In this document: positions 16,198-25,467 of the stretch, one piece after another
How the letters are laid out: each line of letters opens with the position of its first letter
Position numbering within the stretch: the stretch's first letter is position 1
Assembly: GCA_003539755.1 (NCBI GenBank)
Contig: DPOH01000325.1
Span: forward strand, 1-53,314
Origin: Clostridium sp.
GTDB lineage: Bacteria; Bacillota; Clostridia; Clostridiales; Clostridiaceae
Direction of reading: 5' to 3'
DNA length: 53,314 nucleotides
Notes under the pieces: model-generated
The model's database searches: none
What the model was told of the DNA's origin: nothing
The model's input: the letters and a program-made list of their open reading frames with translations, nothing else
Translations under genes and position numbers: made by a program

Positions 16198-17100
16198 ATG
16201 AGTAATAAGAAGTTTTTAAAGAGATCAAGGGAAGATATTATAGTAGATACATGTATAACAATATTTATGATATTATTTTTAATAGTTACTATGTATCCAA
16301 TTTTAAATACAATTGCAGTTTCATTTAATGATGGTATGGACTCAGTAAAGGGTGGAATCCATTTATGGCCAAGATCTTTTACAATGAAGAACTATATGAC
16401 TGTTTTCCAAAACCAAAATTTAAAACAAGCTGCTATAGTTTCTGTAGGTAGAACAGTAATAGCAACAGTTTTACAATTATTTTTAACATCAATGCTTTCT
16501 TATGTATTAAGTAGAAAAAACTATATGTTCAATAAACAATTATCATTTATGTTTGTATTAACAATGTATGTAAGTGGAGGTATGATTCCAGGATATATTT
16601 TAATTAAAGACTTACATTTATTAAATAATTTCTGGGTTTATATTATACCAGGATTAGTAAGTGCATTTAATATGATTGTTATAAGAACTTATATAAATGG
16701 TCTTCCAGATAGTTTAATCGAATCTGCCAAGATTGATGGAGCAGGAGAATTTAGAATATTTATTCAGATAGTATTACCATTATGTAAACCTGTACTTGCA
16801 ACTGTAGCATTATTTATAGCAGTAGGACAATGGAATGCATGGTTTGATTCAATGCTTTATTGTTCAGCTAATAAGAATTTAACTACTCTTCAATACGAAC
16901 TTATGAAATTGTTATCATCAACAACAACTCAAGGCACAAGTGCTGAAGTAATGAAAAATTCAGCTAATGCAGCTATGGTAACACCAACATCAATCCGTGC
17001 AGCAATTACAATAGTAACAGCTTTACCTATAGTTTGTCTTTACCCATTCTTACAAAGATACTTTGTTACAGGTCTTACAATTGGTGGAGTTAAAGAATGA
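16198..17100 (+). CDS. ABC sugar transporter permease, YtcP/AraQ type
   Basis: Second permease subunit, 300 aa, with six predicted membrane segments and an EAA loop reading ESAKIDGAGEFRIFIQIVLP near 177-196. It ends with the charged tail GLTIGGVKE usual for this class. It follows the LplB-type permease by 16 bases with AGGGAGG as ribosome site, and precedes the GH8 gene by 43 bases, so permeases and cytoplasmic glycosidases form one transcription unit. Confidence 0.93.
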   Translation: MSNKKFLKRSREDIIVDTCITIFMILFLIVTMYPILNTIAVSFNDGMDSVKGGIHLWPRSFTMKNYMTVFQNQNLKQAAIVSVGRTVIATVLQLFLTSMLSYVLSRKNYMFNKQLSFMFVLTMYVSGGMIPGYILIKDLHLLNNFWVYIIPGLVSAFNMIVIRTYINGLPDSLIESAKIDGAGEFRIFIQIVLPLCKPVLATVALFIAVGQWNAWFDSMLYCSANKNLTTLQYELMKLLSSTTTQGTSAEVMKNSANAAMVTPTSIRAAITIVTALPIVCLYPFLQRYFVTGLTIGGVKE

Positions 17101-17142
17101 TTTATTGTATAAAAAGTATGTTAGAGAATAGGAGCTGGAGTT

Positions 17143-18270
17143 ATGAACGCATTTGAAACATCAAAGTATTCTAATGTATTTAAAGAATATGGATATACAG
17201 ATTATGAAATAGAAAATAAATTAAAGCTGATATATGATACTTTGTTTTATGGAACAAAAGATGAATGTATATATCACATATTAGATGATGAAACAGCATG
17301 TATAGTAGATACAGGAAATAATGATGCCAGAACTGAAGGAATGTCATATGGAATGATGATGTGTGTACAGAATAATATGAAAAAAGAATTTGATTCTCTT
17401 TGGAATTTTGCAAAGAAATATATGTATTTAGAAGAGGGAATTAATAAAGGTTATTTTGCGTGGTCTGTACAGTTAGATGGAACTAAAAATGCAGATGGAC
17501 CTGCATCAGATGGAGAAGAATATTTTGCATTAGCTCTGTTCTTTGCATCTCATAGATGGGGAGATGGAGAAGGAATATATAATTATTCAAAAGAAGCTAG
17601 AGATTTGTTATCTACTTGCATTCATAATGGAGAAAAAGAGATTGGACAACCTATGTGGAATAAAGAAAATAAACTTATAAAATTTGTTCCAGGTCTTGAA
17701 ATAACAGATCCATCATATCATTTACCACATTTCTATGAATTATTTGCTTTATGGTGTAATGAAGAAGATAAAGAATTTTGGAAAGAAGCAGCTGAGAATA
17801 GTAAAAAATACTTAAAAAAAGCCTGTCATAGCGAAACTGGGTTAGCACCAGAATATTCTTTCTATGATGGAAGTCCATTTAAATATGATAATAGAGAAAG
17901 ATATTATAGTGATTCATATAGAGTAGCAGCTAATTTAGGTTTATCTTATGAATGGTTTGGAAATGACAACTTTGAAACTGATATAGTTGATAAAATTCAG
18001 AAATTCTTCTGTGAAACAGTTAAAGATAAAGATGATTTAGTGTATGAAATAGATGGAACTATAATTAATGAAAAGGCTATGCATCCAATTGCTATAATAG
18101 CAACAAATGCAATGGCATCACTTGCAGCAAGCAAGGGAAATAATAGAGAAGAGTGTGTAAGAAGGTTCTGGAATACTCCATTAAGAACAGGAAATAGAAG
18201 ATATTATGATAATTGTCTTTACTTATTTGCTTTTCTCGCATTAAGTGGAAAATATAAGATTTGGAAATAG
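17143..18270 (+). CDS. GH8 reducing-end xylose-releasing exo-oligoxylanase
   Basis: A 375-aa (alpha/alpha)6-barrel glycosidase of family 8, resembling Rex of Bacillus halodurans, which removes xylose from the reducing end of xylo-oligosaccharides with inversion. The general acid is Glu65 in ARTEGMSYG and the likely base is Asp257 in YYSDSYRV. DGPASDGEEYFALALFFAS is typical. There is no signal peptide, so it acts on imported oligosaccharides in the cytoplasm. It sits between the permease genes and the GH43 gene. TAGGAGCTGGAG precedes the ATG. Confidence 0.9.
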   Translation: MNAFETSKYSNVFKEYGYTDYEIENKLKLIYDTLFYGTKDECIYHILDDETACIVDTGNNDARTEGMSYGMMMCVQNNMKKEFDSLWNFAKKYMYLEEGINKGYFAWSVQLDGTKNADGPASDGEEYFALALFFASHRWGDGEGIYNYSKEARDLLSTCIHNGEKEIGQPMWNKENKLIKFVPGLEITDPSYHLPHFYELFALWCNEEDKEFWKEAAENSKKYLKKACHSETGLAPEYSFYDGSPFKYDNRERYYSDSYRVAANLGLSYEWFGNDNFETDIVDKIQKFFCETVKDKDDLVYEIDGTIINEKAMHPIAIIATNAMASLAASKGNNREECVRRFWNTPLRTGNRRYYDNCLYLFAFLALSGKYKIWK

Positions 18271-18286
18271 TATGAGAGGTGAAAAT

Positions 18287-19831
18287 ATGGCTAAATTTAA
18301 GAATCCGATACTTAGAGGATTTTATCCAGATCCGTCAATATGTGCAGTAGGAGAAGATTTCTATTTAGTAAATTCAACATTTGCATATTTTCCAGGAGTA
18401 CCTATTTTCCATAGTAAAGATTTAGCTAATTGGGAGCAGATAGGGAGTGTATTCACTAGAAGCTCCCAATTAAATTTAGGGGAAATAGGACATTCAGCGG
18501 GAGTATATGCACCAACAATAAGGTATAACAAAGGAAAATTTTATTTAATAACAACTAATATACCTCATTATGGAAACTTTATAGTTACTGCAGATGATCC
18601 TAAGGGACCATGGTCAGATCCATATATTCTAAAAGGTGCCCAAGGGATTGATCCAAGTTTGTTTTTTGATGAAGATGGAAAATCATATTATATAGGCACT
18701 CGTGATAGAAGTGAAGGACCTAAATATTATGGGGATAATGAGATATATGTTCAGGAAATTGATTTAGAAAATATGAAGCTTATAGGAGAAAGTCATGCTA
18801 TATGGAATGGGGCATTAAGAGATTCTGTATGGGCTGAAGGGGCACATCTTTATAAAAAAGATGGTTATTATTATTTGATGATAGCTGAAGGTGGAACTGC
18901 TTATGAACATAGTGTAATGATAGCAAGAAGTAAAACTTTATTTGGGAAATATGAAGGATGTAAAGCTAATCCAATATTAACACACAGGCATCTAGGAAAT
19001 AAATATCCAATACAGTATATTGGGCATGCTGATTTAGTAAAAGCTAATGATGATGAATGGTATATGGTTATGCTTGGAGTTAGGAAGTGTCAAGAGCATT
19101 GTAATACAGGAAGAGAAACTTTCTTAGCTAAAGTGACATGGCAGGATGGGTGGCCAGTAGTAAATGAAGGTATAGGAAAGATAGAACTTGAAGGAGAAAC
19201 TACATTAGAAGAGCATAGATTTGAAGATAAAGAAAAGTGTTTTCATTTTTATGGAAAGAAATTAGACAATAGATTCTTAAGATTACGTAATCCTTATGAA
19301 AATATGTATTCATTAGATGAAAGAGAAGGGTTTTTAAGACTTAAATTATCTCAGTATACATTAAGTGATTTATGTAGTCCAAGCTATTTAGGAATAAGAC
19401 AGGATAGCTATGATTATATATTAAGCACAATGATGGAATTTGAGCCTAAGTCTAACAATGAAAGTGCAGGTTTGGCTATACTTCAAAGCAATGAATATCA
19501 TTTGAGATATGAGTATATTAAAGAAAATGATGAAAATATTCTGAGAGTTGTATCTGTAAAAGACTCAAAGGATGAAATAATGGCACAAATTAATATAGCC
19601 TCTGATAGATTATTTTTAAAAGTTATAGGAAGAAATCAAAAACTAAATTTCTATTATAGCTTAGATGGAGAAGAATATGCAGTTTTAGCTGTAGATATTG
19701 ACAGCAGATTCTTAAGTACAGAATCTGCAGGTGGATTTGTAGGATGTACCTTAGGAATGTTTGCAAGTAGTAATGGAAATGAAAGTACAAATCATGTAGA
19801 TTTTCTTTATTTAAATTATTCTAGATTATAA
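18287..19831 (+). CDS. GH43 beta-xylosidase, cytoplasmic
   Basis: A 514-aa glycosidase with a five-bladed propeller followed by a C-terminal beta-sandwich from about residue 320. Catalytic residues by motif are Asp15 (base, GFYPDPS), Asp122 (pKa modulator, QGIDPSLFF) and Glu184 (acid, VWAEGAHLY). It should release xylose, and possibly arabinose, from short xylo-oligosaccharides. No signal peptide is seen. I chose ATG 18287, 4 bases after AGAGGTGA, rather than the upstream in-frame start at 18245 that overlaps GH8. It completes the intracellular degradation pair with GH8. Confidence 0.93.
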   Translation: MAKFKNPILRGFYPDPSICAVGEDFYLVNSTFAYFPGVPIFHSKDLANWEQIGSVFTRSSQLNLGEIGHSAGVYAPTIRYNKGKFYLITTNIPHYGNFIVTADDPKGPWSDPYILKGAQGIDPSLFFDEDGKSYYIGTRDRSEGPKYYGDNEIYVQEIDLENMKLIGESHAIWNGALRDSVWAEGAHLYKKDGYYYLMIAEGGTAYEHSVMIARSKTLFGKYEGCKANPILTHRHLGNKYPIQYIGHADLVKANDDEWYMVMLGVRKCQEHCNTGRETFLAKVTWQDGWPVVNEGIGKIELEGETTLEEHRFEDKEKCFHFYGKKLDNRFLRLRNPYENMYSLDEREGFLRLKLSQYTLSDLCSPSYLGIRQDSYDYILSTMMEFEPKSNNESAGLAILQSNEYHLRYEYIKENDENILRVVSVKDSKDEIMAQINIASDRLFLKVIGRNQKLNFYYSLDGEEYAVLAVDIDSRFLSTESAGGFVGCTLGMFASSNGNESTNHVDFLYLNYSRL

Positions 19832-19984
19832 GTAATACTATATGTACTATTAATAATAAATTAAATGCAATATAATTCGTAATTACTGATATCTACTTGA
19901 AATTTTATAATTATATGAATCATATAGAATTAAAGATATTTTAATATATTTTTAACATAAATTTATTGTAAAGGGGTAATCTAA

Positions 19985-22759
19985 ATGATTAGAAACAAAA
20001 AGCATATTAAACTTTTAAGTATTATGGCAGCAGTAATTATAGCAGGTAGTACAATAACAACTCGATGTAAAGCTTTAACTAATAGTGAAAGCGGTAAAGA
20101 TACAAATATTGAGAATGTAAATAAAGGAGAGGTTGTTTATAGCCAGTCTTTTGAAAACGATGCCGAAGGATGGGAAGCTAGAGGTGGAGATGTATCAATT
20201 GATTCATCAAAATATGAACAGGGAGCAAATTCATTAAAAATAACTAATAGACAGGAAACATGGCATGGACCAGTAAAAGATTTTACTAATATTCTTCAAA
20301 AAGGCGAAGCTTATCACTTTACAGCATATGTAATGTATGATGATGCTAAAGGAGCAGATGAGCAGAAATTTAATTTACAGTTTATAAATACAGTAAATGG
20401 AGAGCCTAAGTATGTGACAGTAGGATCGGCTACAGCTAAAAAAGGACAGTGGACAAAAATAGAAGGAGACTATAGAATTCCTGAAAGAGATATAGTTACA
20501 AATTATTCAATGGATATAGAATTTGCATATAAGTCAAAGAAAGATACAAATGAAAGTGATAAAGTTAATTTTTATATAGATGATGTTACAGTATCAAAAT
20601 GTGATATGCCTAAAAAAGATTTTCAAAGGCATTTAAAATCAATATGTGATGAATATAGAGGGTATTTCCCAATAGGAACTGAAATAAATCCAGATCAATT
20701 ATATGATGATATTCATCCAGAATTTATTGCACATCAATATAATGCAATAGTTGGTGGAAACTGCATGAAGGTAGATGCACTTCAGCCAACTGAAGGAAAC
20801 TTCTATTGGAAGGATGCTGATAATCTTCGTGATTATGCAAAAGCTCATAATATGATTTTTAGAGGCCATACTTTACTTTGGCATAGTCAGGTTCCTGACT
20901 GGTTCTTCCAAGATAAAAACGATCCAACAAAACCTGCATCTAGAGAATTATTAATGGAGAGAATGAAGACACATATTAGTACAGTAGTTAATCATTATAA
21001 AGATGATGTTGATTACTGGGATGTTGTAAATGAAGTATTATCTGATAAGGAAGGATTAAGACGTAACAATGAAAATTCAAAATGGGCATCTATAATAGGG
21101 GATGTTGATGGTGATGGATATGATGATGACTTTATAGAATTAGCTTTTAGATATGCTAAAGAAGCTAATCCAAAAGGTAAATTAATAATAAATGATTATG
21201 GATTAGAATCAAGTACAAGAAAAACAGATGAAATGTATAATCTTGTGAAGAGATTATTACAAAAAGGCGTTCCTATTGATGGAATAGGCTTACAAATGCA
21301 TGTATCTATGTATAGTCCAGATTCTAAAACTGTAAAACAAAATATGGATAAGCTAGCAAGTTTAAAGCAATTTAAAAAGGATGGAAATTTTGTACTTCAA
21401 GTAACTGAGTTAGATATGTCTATGTATAGTGGATCTGGTGAGCAGATGAAAGAACCAACAAAGGAAATTACAGCTCAACAGGCTGCTCAATATAAGAGAT
21501 TATTTGATGTATTTAAAGAAGAAAGAAAGCAAGGAAACTTAGATTTAGTTATGTTTTGGGGAAATTCTGATGATGATACATGGTTAGATAATTTTCCAGT
21601 ATCTAATAGATTAGATTCACCACTTATTTTTGATAGGAATCTACAAGCAAAATCATCATATTATTCTTTAGTTGATCCTTCAAAAGCGGATATATATAGA
21701 CAGTCTGTAAAGGCTATAAATCAAACTATAGAGATTGGAGATAATATCGATAGTAAATGGTCTATGACTAAAGCCTTTGATGCAAATACATTTGTAAATA
21801 ATACTAATGGTGCCACAGCTAAAGTTAAAACTATGTGGGATAAAGATAATTTATATGTTTTAACTGATGTTGATGATAAAACTGTAAGTAATGATGATTC
21901 AATAACTTTATATATCGATAATGGTGATGGAAAAGAAATACAATATATTTCAAAGAGGGATTCTAATACCCAAAATTCAATATCAAAATCTAATGAAAAT
22001 GGATATGAAGTTCAATGGAAACTTCCATTAAAGGATATTAAAGATTTTAAGACTGAAGTAGGAAGTAAAATAGGATTTGATATTAAAATAGAAGATAATG
22101 ATAGTAATGGAAACTTAAATTCAATTGCAGTATGGAATGATTATTCTAGTAATAAACCAGAATTAAATAAATTTGGAGAAATACAATTAGATGGTCAAGT
22201 AAAATATATTGAAGCTAAAAGGGGAACTCCCAATATTGATGCTGAGATTGATGATGTATGGAATGATGCTAAAGCATTTAATACTGATTTAAATGTAGAA
22301 GGTACAAATACAGCAAAAGCAAAAGTAAGGACATTGTGGGATGAAAATTATCTTTATGCATTATTCCAGGTTAAGGATAATGAATTAGATAAAGCTAGTG
22401 ATAAAGACCATGAACAGGACTCTATAGAAGCATTTATTGATGAGAATAATGCTAGAACACCATCATATGATGGCGATGATGCTCAGTATAGAGTAAACTA
22501 TGAAAATAAGCAAACTGGTGGCGGAAATATAAATATGGATAAGTTTAAATCAGCAACTAAGCTTACTGATGATGGATATATTGTAGAAATAGCTATTCCA
22601 TTACAGAATAAAGGTCATGTAAACCAATTTATAGGATTTGATGGACAAGTTAATGATGCTAAAGGCGGCAAGAGAGTAGGAGTTACTATGTGGTCTGATC
22701 CAACAGGAATGACATGGTCAACAATGAGTAATATTGGAAATATTAAATTAGTTGAATAA
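19985..22759 (+). CDS. Secreted multidomain xylanase CBM22-GH10-CBM9-CBM9
   Basis: Endo-1,4-beta-xylanase of 924 aa. A signal peptide covers about residues 1-31. Residues about 48-205 form a CBM22-like domain (SFENDAEGWEARGG, NFYIDDVTVSK). The GH10 barrel covers about 215-565, with acid/base Glu350 in DVVNEV and nucleophile Glu475 in QVTELDM; GHTLLWHSQVPDWFF is a classic GH10 stretch. Two CBM9-like domains follow (about 575-735 and 740-922). No SLH or dockerin is seen, so it is probably released or held only by carbohydrate binding. It has its own 153-base upstream gap and AAAGGGG ribosome site, and is followed by a terminator. Confidence 0.95.
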   Translation: MIRNKKHIKLLSIMAAVIIAGSTITTRCKALTNSESGKDTNIENVNKGEVVYSQSFENDAEGWEARGGDVSIDSSKYEQGANSLKITNRQETWHGPVKDFTNILQKGEAYHFTAYVMYDDAKGADEQKFNLQFINTVNGEPKYVTVGSATAKKGQWTKIEGDYRIPERDIVTNYSMDIEFAYKSKKDTNESDKVNFYIDDVTVSKCDMPKKDFQRHLKSICDEYRGYFPIGTEINPDQLYDDIHPEFIAHQYNAIVGGNCMKVDALQPTEGNFYWKDADNLRDYAKAHNMIFRGHTLLWHSQVPDWFFQDKNDPTKPASRELLMERMKTHISTVVNHYKDDVDYWDVVNEVLSDKEGLRRNNENSKWASIIGDVDGDGYDDDFIELAFRYAKEANPKGKLIINDYGLESSTRKTDEMYNLVKRLLQKGVPIDGIGLQMHVSMYSPDSKTVKQNMDKLASLKQFKKDGNFVLQVTELDMSMYSGSGEQMKEPTKEITAQQAAQYKRLFDVFKEERKQGNLDLVMFWGNSDDDTWLDNFPVSNRLDSPLIFDRNLQAKSSYYSLVDPSKADIYRQSVKAINQTIEIGDNIDSKWSMTKAFDANTFVNNTNGATAKVKTMWDKDNLYVLTDVDDKTVSNDDSITLYIDNGDGKEIQYISKRDSNTQNSISKSNENGYEVQWKLPLKDIKDFKTEVGSKIGFDIKIEDNDSNGNLNSIAVWNDYSSNKPELNKFGEIQLDGQVKYIEAKRGTPNIDAEIDDVWNDAKAFNTDLNVEGTNTAKAKVRTLWDENYLYALFQVKDNELDKASDKDHEQDSIEAFIDENNARTPSYDGDDAQYRVNYENKQTGGGNINMDKFKSATKLTDDGYIVEIAIPLQNKGHVNQFIGFDGQVNDAKGGKRVGVTMWSDPTGMTWSTMSNIGNIKLVE

Positions 22760-22772
22760 TTTTAGAAGAAAT

Positions 22773-22806
22773 AAAAATGGAGTTAGGTATACTAGCTCCA
22801 TTTTTT
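22773..22806 (+). terminator. Terminator after the xylanase gene
   Basis: AAAAATGGAG (22773-22782) pairs with CTCCATTTTT (22796-22805) and ends in six T. It marks the right border of the xylan locus. Confidence 0.88.
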
Positions 22807-22892
22807 GCTTTTGCGATTTTACCATTCCTATTAATGGCAACGGTAAATAGTCCACTAAATTTGTACTATTTATTCTAAGTATATTAATATAA

Positions 22893-23567
22893 TTACATAT
22901 TTTTTATTGACTCTTTACCCATTCTAGCTAATTCTTTCACTCTGTAAGATGAATTTGTATTGACTATAGTTTTTGAAAACCATACTAGTGCCTCATCATA
23001 ATTTCCCATTCGCCTATTAAGTTCCCCAAGGAGATACATCATGGAATCACGTTGCAGTCCGTATATAGGAAATATTTCTTTTGTATAAGCTTCTGTAAAT
23101 GCATTAAGAGCTTGCCCTAAAAATGCATTTTCTTGAGCTTCATTTCCAAGTAATCTAAACATCCATGCAATCTTTAATGAAATCATAGCTTTAGTACTTT
23201 CTGGTGCATCTGTAAGGATTGCATTTAGAAGTGCAATCTTATATCTTTCAATTGCTAATTTTTCATCTAATATATCTGGATAAACTCTAGCCTGCCATTT
23301 AGGTGTTATATTGCTCATAACTAATTCTTTTCTATAAGTTCTTATTTCATCAAAATCTGATTTTAGTGCAGAATAGCCACAAGAATTACAAATCCATACA
23401 TCATAAAAATAAGGATTTATTTTAGGTGAATATCGTATAAAAAAATCAGAATCCTTAGAGACGATTCTTGCAGATTTTGATTTTACTACTTTAGTTTTAA
23501 ATGTAGAACTGCAGACTGGGCAAGTTACATTTTTATCAAATAAATTATTTAAAGTTTCATTGTACAT
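22893..23567 (-). CDS. DUF2225 family protein with zinc-ribbon-like CxxC pairs
   Basis: A 224-aa soluble protein. The N-terminal part has two CxxC pairs, CPVC (16-19) and CNSC (60-63), likely to bind one zinc ion. The rest is helical and TPR-like, for example RYKIALLNAILTDAPES and YLLGELNRRMGNYDEALVWF. This matches DUF2225, widespread in Firmicutes and of unknown function. GAGGTAA supports the ATG. It is divergent from the relQ gene with 155 bases between the starts. Confidence 0.85.
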   Translation of the reverse strand: MYNETLNNLFDKNVTCPVCSSTFKTKVVKSKSARIVSKDSDFFIRYSPKINPYFYDVWICNSCGYSALKSDFDEIRTYRKELVMSNITPKWQARVYPDILDEKLAIERYKIALLNAILTDAPESTKAMISLKIAWMFRLLGNEAQENAFLGQALNAFTEAYTKEIFPIYGLQRDSMMYLLGELNRRMGNYDEALVWFSKTIVNTNSSYRVKELARMGKESIKNM

Positions 23568-23659
23568 TATAATTACCTCAGTAAAGTTATATCAAATATA
23601 AATAATTATAGCACAACTTAGAATACTAAATAATTATTATTAAGTAAATATTAATAGGA

Positions 23660-23689
23660 TTACACATAGTTTGAAGTTTTTGATATAAT
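23660..23689 (+). promoter_or_regulatory. Promoter of the relQ-like gene
   Basis: TTACAC (23660-23665), an 18-base spacer and TATAAT (23684-23689) lie 33 bases before the start codon. Confidence 0.65.
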
Positions 23690-23722
23690 AAATATAGAAT
23701 AATGTTATAAAGGATGGTATCT

Positions 23723-24514
23723 ATGGCAATTAATGATTGGAAAAATTTTTTGATGCCTTATGAACAAGCAGTTGATGAACTAAAGGTTAAATTGAGGTCT
23801 ATTAGAAAAGAATATAGAAGAAAAAATGAGTATTCGCCAATTGAGTTTGTAACTGGAAGGGTTAAAGAGGTTTCAAGTATGCTTGAAAAGGCTAATAAAT
23901 TTGAAATACCTTTAGAAAGAGTAAGGTATGAACTTGAAGATATTGCTGGAATAAGAATTATGTGCCAGTTTGTAGATGATATAGATACAGTAGTTGAGCT
24001 ACTTAGAGGTAGAAAAGATATGCAAATTCTTTATGAAAAGGATTATGTGAGAAATGTAAAGGAAAGTGGATATAGAAGTTATCATATGATAATAAAATAT
24101 CCAGTTAATATGGCAGAAGGGCCAGTTGAAATACTAGCAGAATTTCAGATAAGAACATTAGCTATGAATTTCTGGGCCACAATAGAACATTCCCTTAATT
24201 ATAAATATAAACAACATATACCTGAAAAATTAAAAGAAAAACTTAAGCGTTCTGCAGATGCAGCATTTAGATTAGATGAAGAAATGTTAGAAATAAAGGA
24301 TGAAATAAAAGATGCTCAAAAGTTATTTGAAGTAAAATCCCATATTATATCTAATATAATGAATTCATTGTTAACATTAATGTCATTAGGTAAAGGAGCA
24401 GAAGCTGCAAGGTATCAAAAAACATTAAATAAGTTAATAGAAGAAGGAGAAGTATGGGAACTTAATAGTCTTCTATTTTCAGTTAAAAGAGAAATTGAAA
24501 AATATCAGGATTAA
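23723..24514 (+). CDS. relQ: Small alarmone synthetase, RelQ/YjbM type
   Basis: A 263-aa (p)ppGpp synthetase that transfers pyrophosphate from ATP to GDP or GTP. It has the RelA/SpoT synthetase domain only, with no HD hydrolase, TGS or ACT domain. Signature stretches shared with B. subtilis YjbM include SPIEFVTGRVKEVSSMLEKA, EDIAGIRIMCQFVDDI, ESGYRSYHMIIKYP and QIRTLAMNFWATIEHSLNYK. The C-terminus is about 50 residues longer than YjbM. I chose ATG 23723, spaced 6 bases from AAAGGATG, over an ATG nine bases earlier. It is a single-gene unit with its own promoter and terminator. Confidence 0.93.
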   Translation: MAINDWKNFLMPYEQAVDELKVKLRSIRKEYRRKNEYSPIEFVTGRVKEVSSMLEKANKFEIPLERVRYELEDIAGIRIMCQFVDDIDTVVELLRGRKDMQILYEKDYVRNVKESGYRSYHMIIKYPVNMAEGPVEILAEFQIRTLAMNFWATIEHSLNYKYKQHIPEKLKEKLKRSADAAFRLDEEMLEIKDEIKDAQKLFEVKSHIISNIMNSLLTLMSLGKGAEAARYQKTLNKLIEEGEVWELNSLLFSVKREIEKYQD

Positions 24515-24518
24515 TTAT

Positions 24519-24557
24519 AAATCTATGTTTAAGTTATATTTAAGCATAGATTTTTTT
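24519..24557 (+). terminator. Terminator after relQ
   Basis: AAATCTATGTTTAA (24519-24532) pairs with TTTAAGCATAGATTT (24539-24553), followed by more T to 24557. Confidence 0.88.
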
Positions 24558-24626
24558 ATATATTAATGATAATATATAAAGTTAACATAAAATATTAGAA
24601 AAAGAAATAATTATGGAGGAAGCATA

Positions 24627-25406
24627 ATGGATAATAAGGAAATTTTAAATAAGTTAAAGAATAATCCATCATATATAAAGGAAATTGATTATGATAATGA
24701 TGAATTAAATTTATATATTGTAAGAAATAATGGAACTAATATTAAATATATAAATAATCCTAGTAAAGAGGTACAAATAGAAGCTGTTAAAAATACACCA
24801 TTTGCAGTTAAGTATATAAAGAATATAAATGAAGAAGTAGCAATTATGTGCGTAAAAAGTTCATGGAACACTTTAGAGTTTATTAATGAACCATCAGAGA
24901 AAGTTATAGAAGAAGCTGTAAAGACAAAGGGATGGGCTATACAATTTGTAAAAAATCCAAGTGAAAAGCTTAAACTCATAGCGGTAGAAAAGGATTATGA
25001 TGCAATAAAATACATAGAAGATCCATCGGAAGAGGTGCAGATAAAAGCAATAAACAATTATTATGCAGCTATTAAATTTATAAAAAAACCTACTTTAAAG
25101 GCAAAATTAGAAGCAGTAAAATTTAGTGGTGAAGCTATTAATTATATATCAAGTTTTGATTTAGATGAAGTAAGAATGTTTATTAAAGAAAATATAAATG
25201 TTGTTAAATATATTTATGAAAGTATAGAGCCAGACTTGGTAGTTGAAGTGCTTATTGAAAAATTTAAAGAAGATGATTTTGATTATAAATATATGGAAGA
25301 TTTTTTAGAACTTGAAATTTTAGAAATGGATAAGATAGATTTTGTAAGAGAATATGGAAGCAGAAAGGCTAAAAAAATATTATTAGATTATAAGTTATCG
25401 ATGTAG
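24627..25406 (+). CDS. Short-repeat protein (DUF4116-like) beside a MoxR/VWA pair
   Basis: A 259-aa soluble protein built of about eight tandem units of 22-24 residues with the pattern A-I-K-Y-I-x-N-P-S-E-E-V-Q-x-x-A-V, seen for example in IKYINNPSKEVQIEAVK, IQFVKNPSEKLKLIAVE and IKYIEDPSEEVQIKAIN. This looks like the DUF4116 type of repeat, probably a helical solenoid for protein binding. The last about 60 residues are acidic and less regular. Its gene ends 61 bases before a MoxR-like ATPase gene, so it may be the adaptor or target of that machinery. TGGAGGAAGC precedes the ATG. Function is unknown. Confidence 0.65.
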   Translation: MDNKEILNKLKNNPSYIKEIDYDNDELNLYIVRNNGTNIKYINNPSKEVQIEAVKNTPFAVKYIKNINEEVAIMCVKSSWNTLEFINEPSEKVIEEAVKTKGWAIQFVKNPSEKLKLIAVEKDYDAIKYIEDPSEEVQIKAINNYYAAIKFIKKPTLKAKLEAVKFSGEAINYISSFDLDEVRMFIKENINVVKYIYESIEPDLVVEVLIEKFKEDDFDYKYMEDFLELEILEMDKIDFVREYGSRKAKKILLDYKLSM

Positions 25407-25467
25407 ATTTATAGAATGTGTAAAAAATATATAGATACACTTATTGAAAACTAGAAGAGGTGGAATA

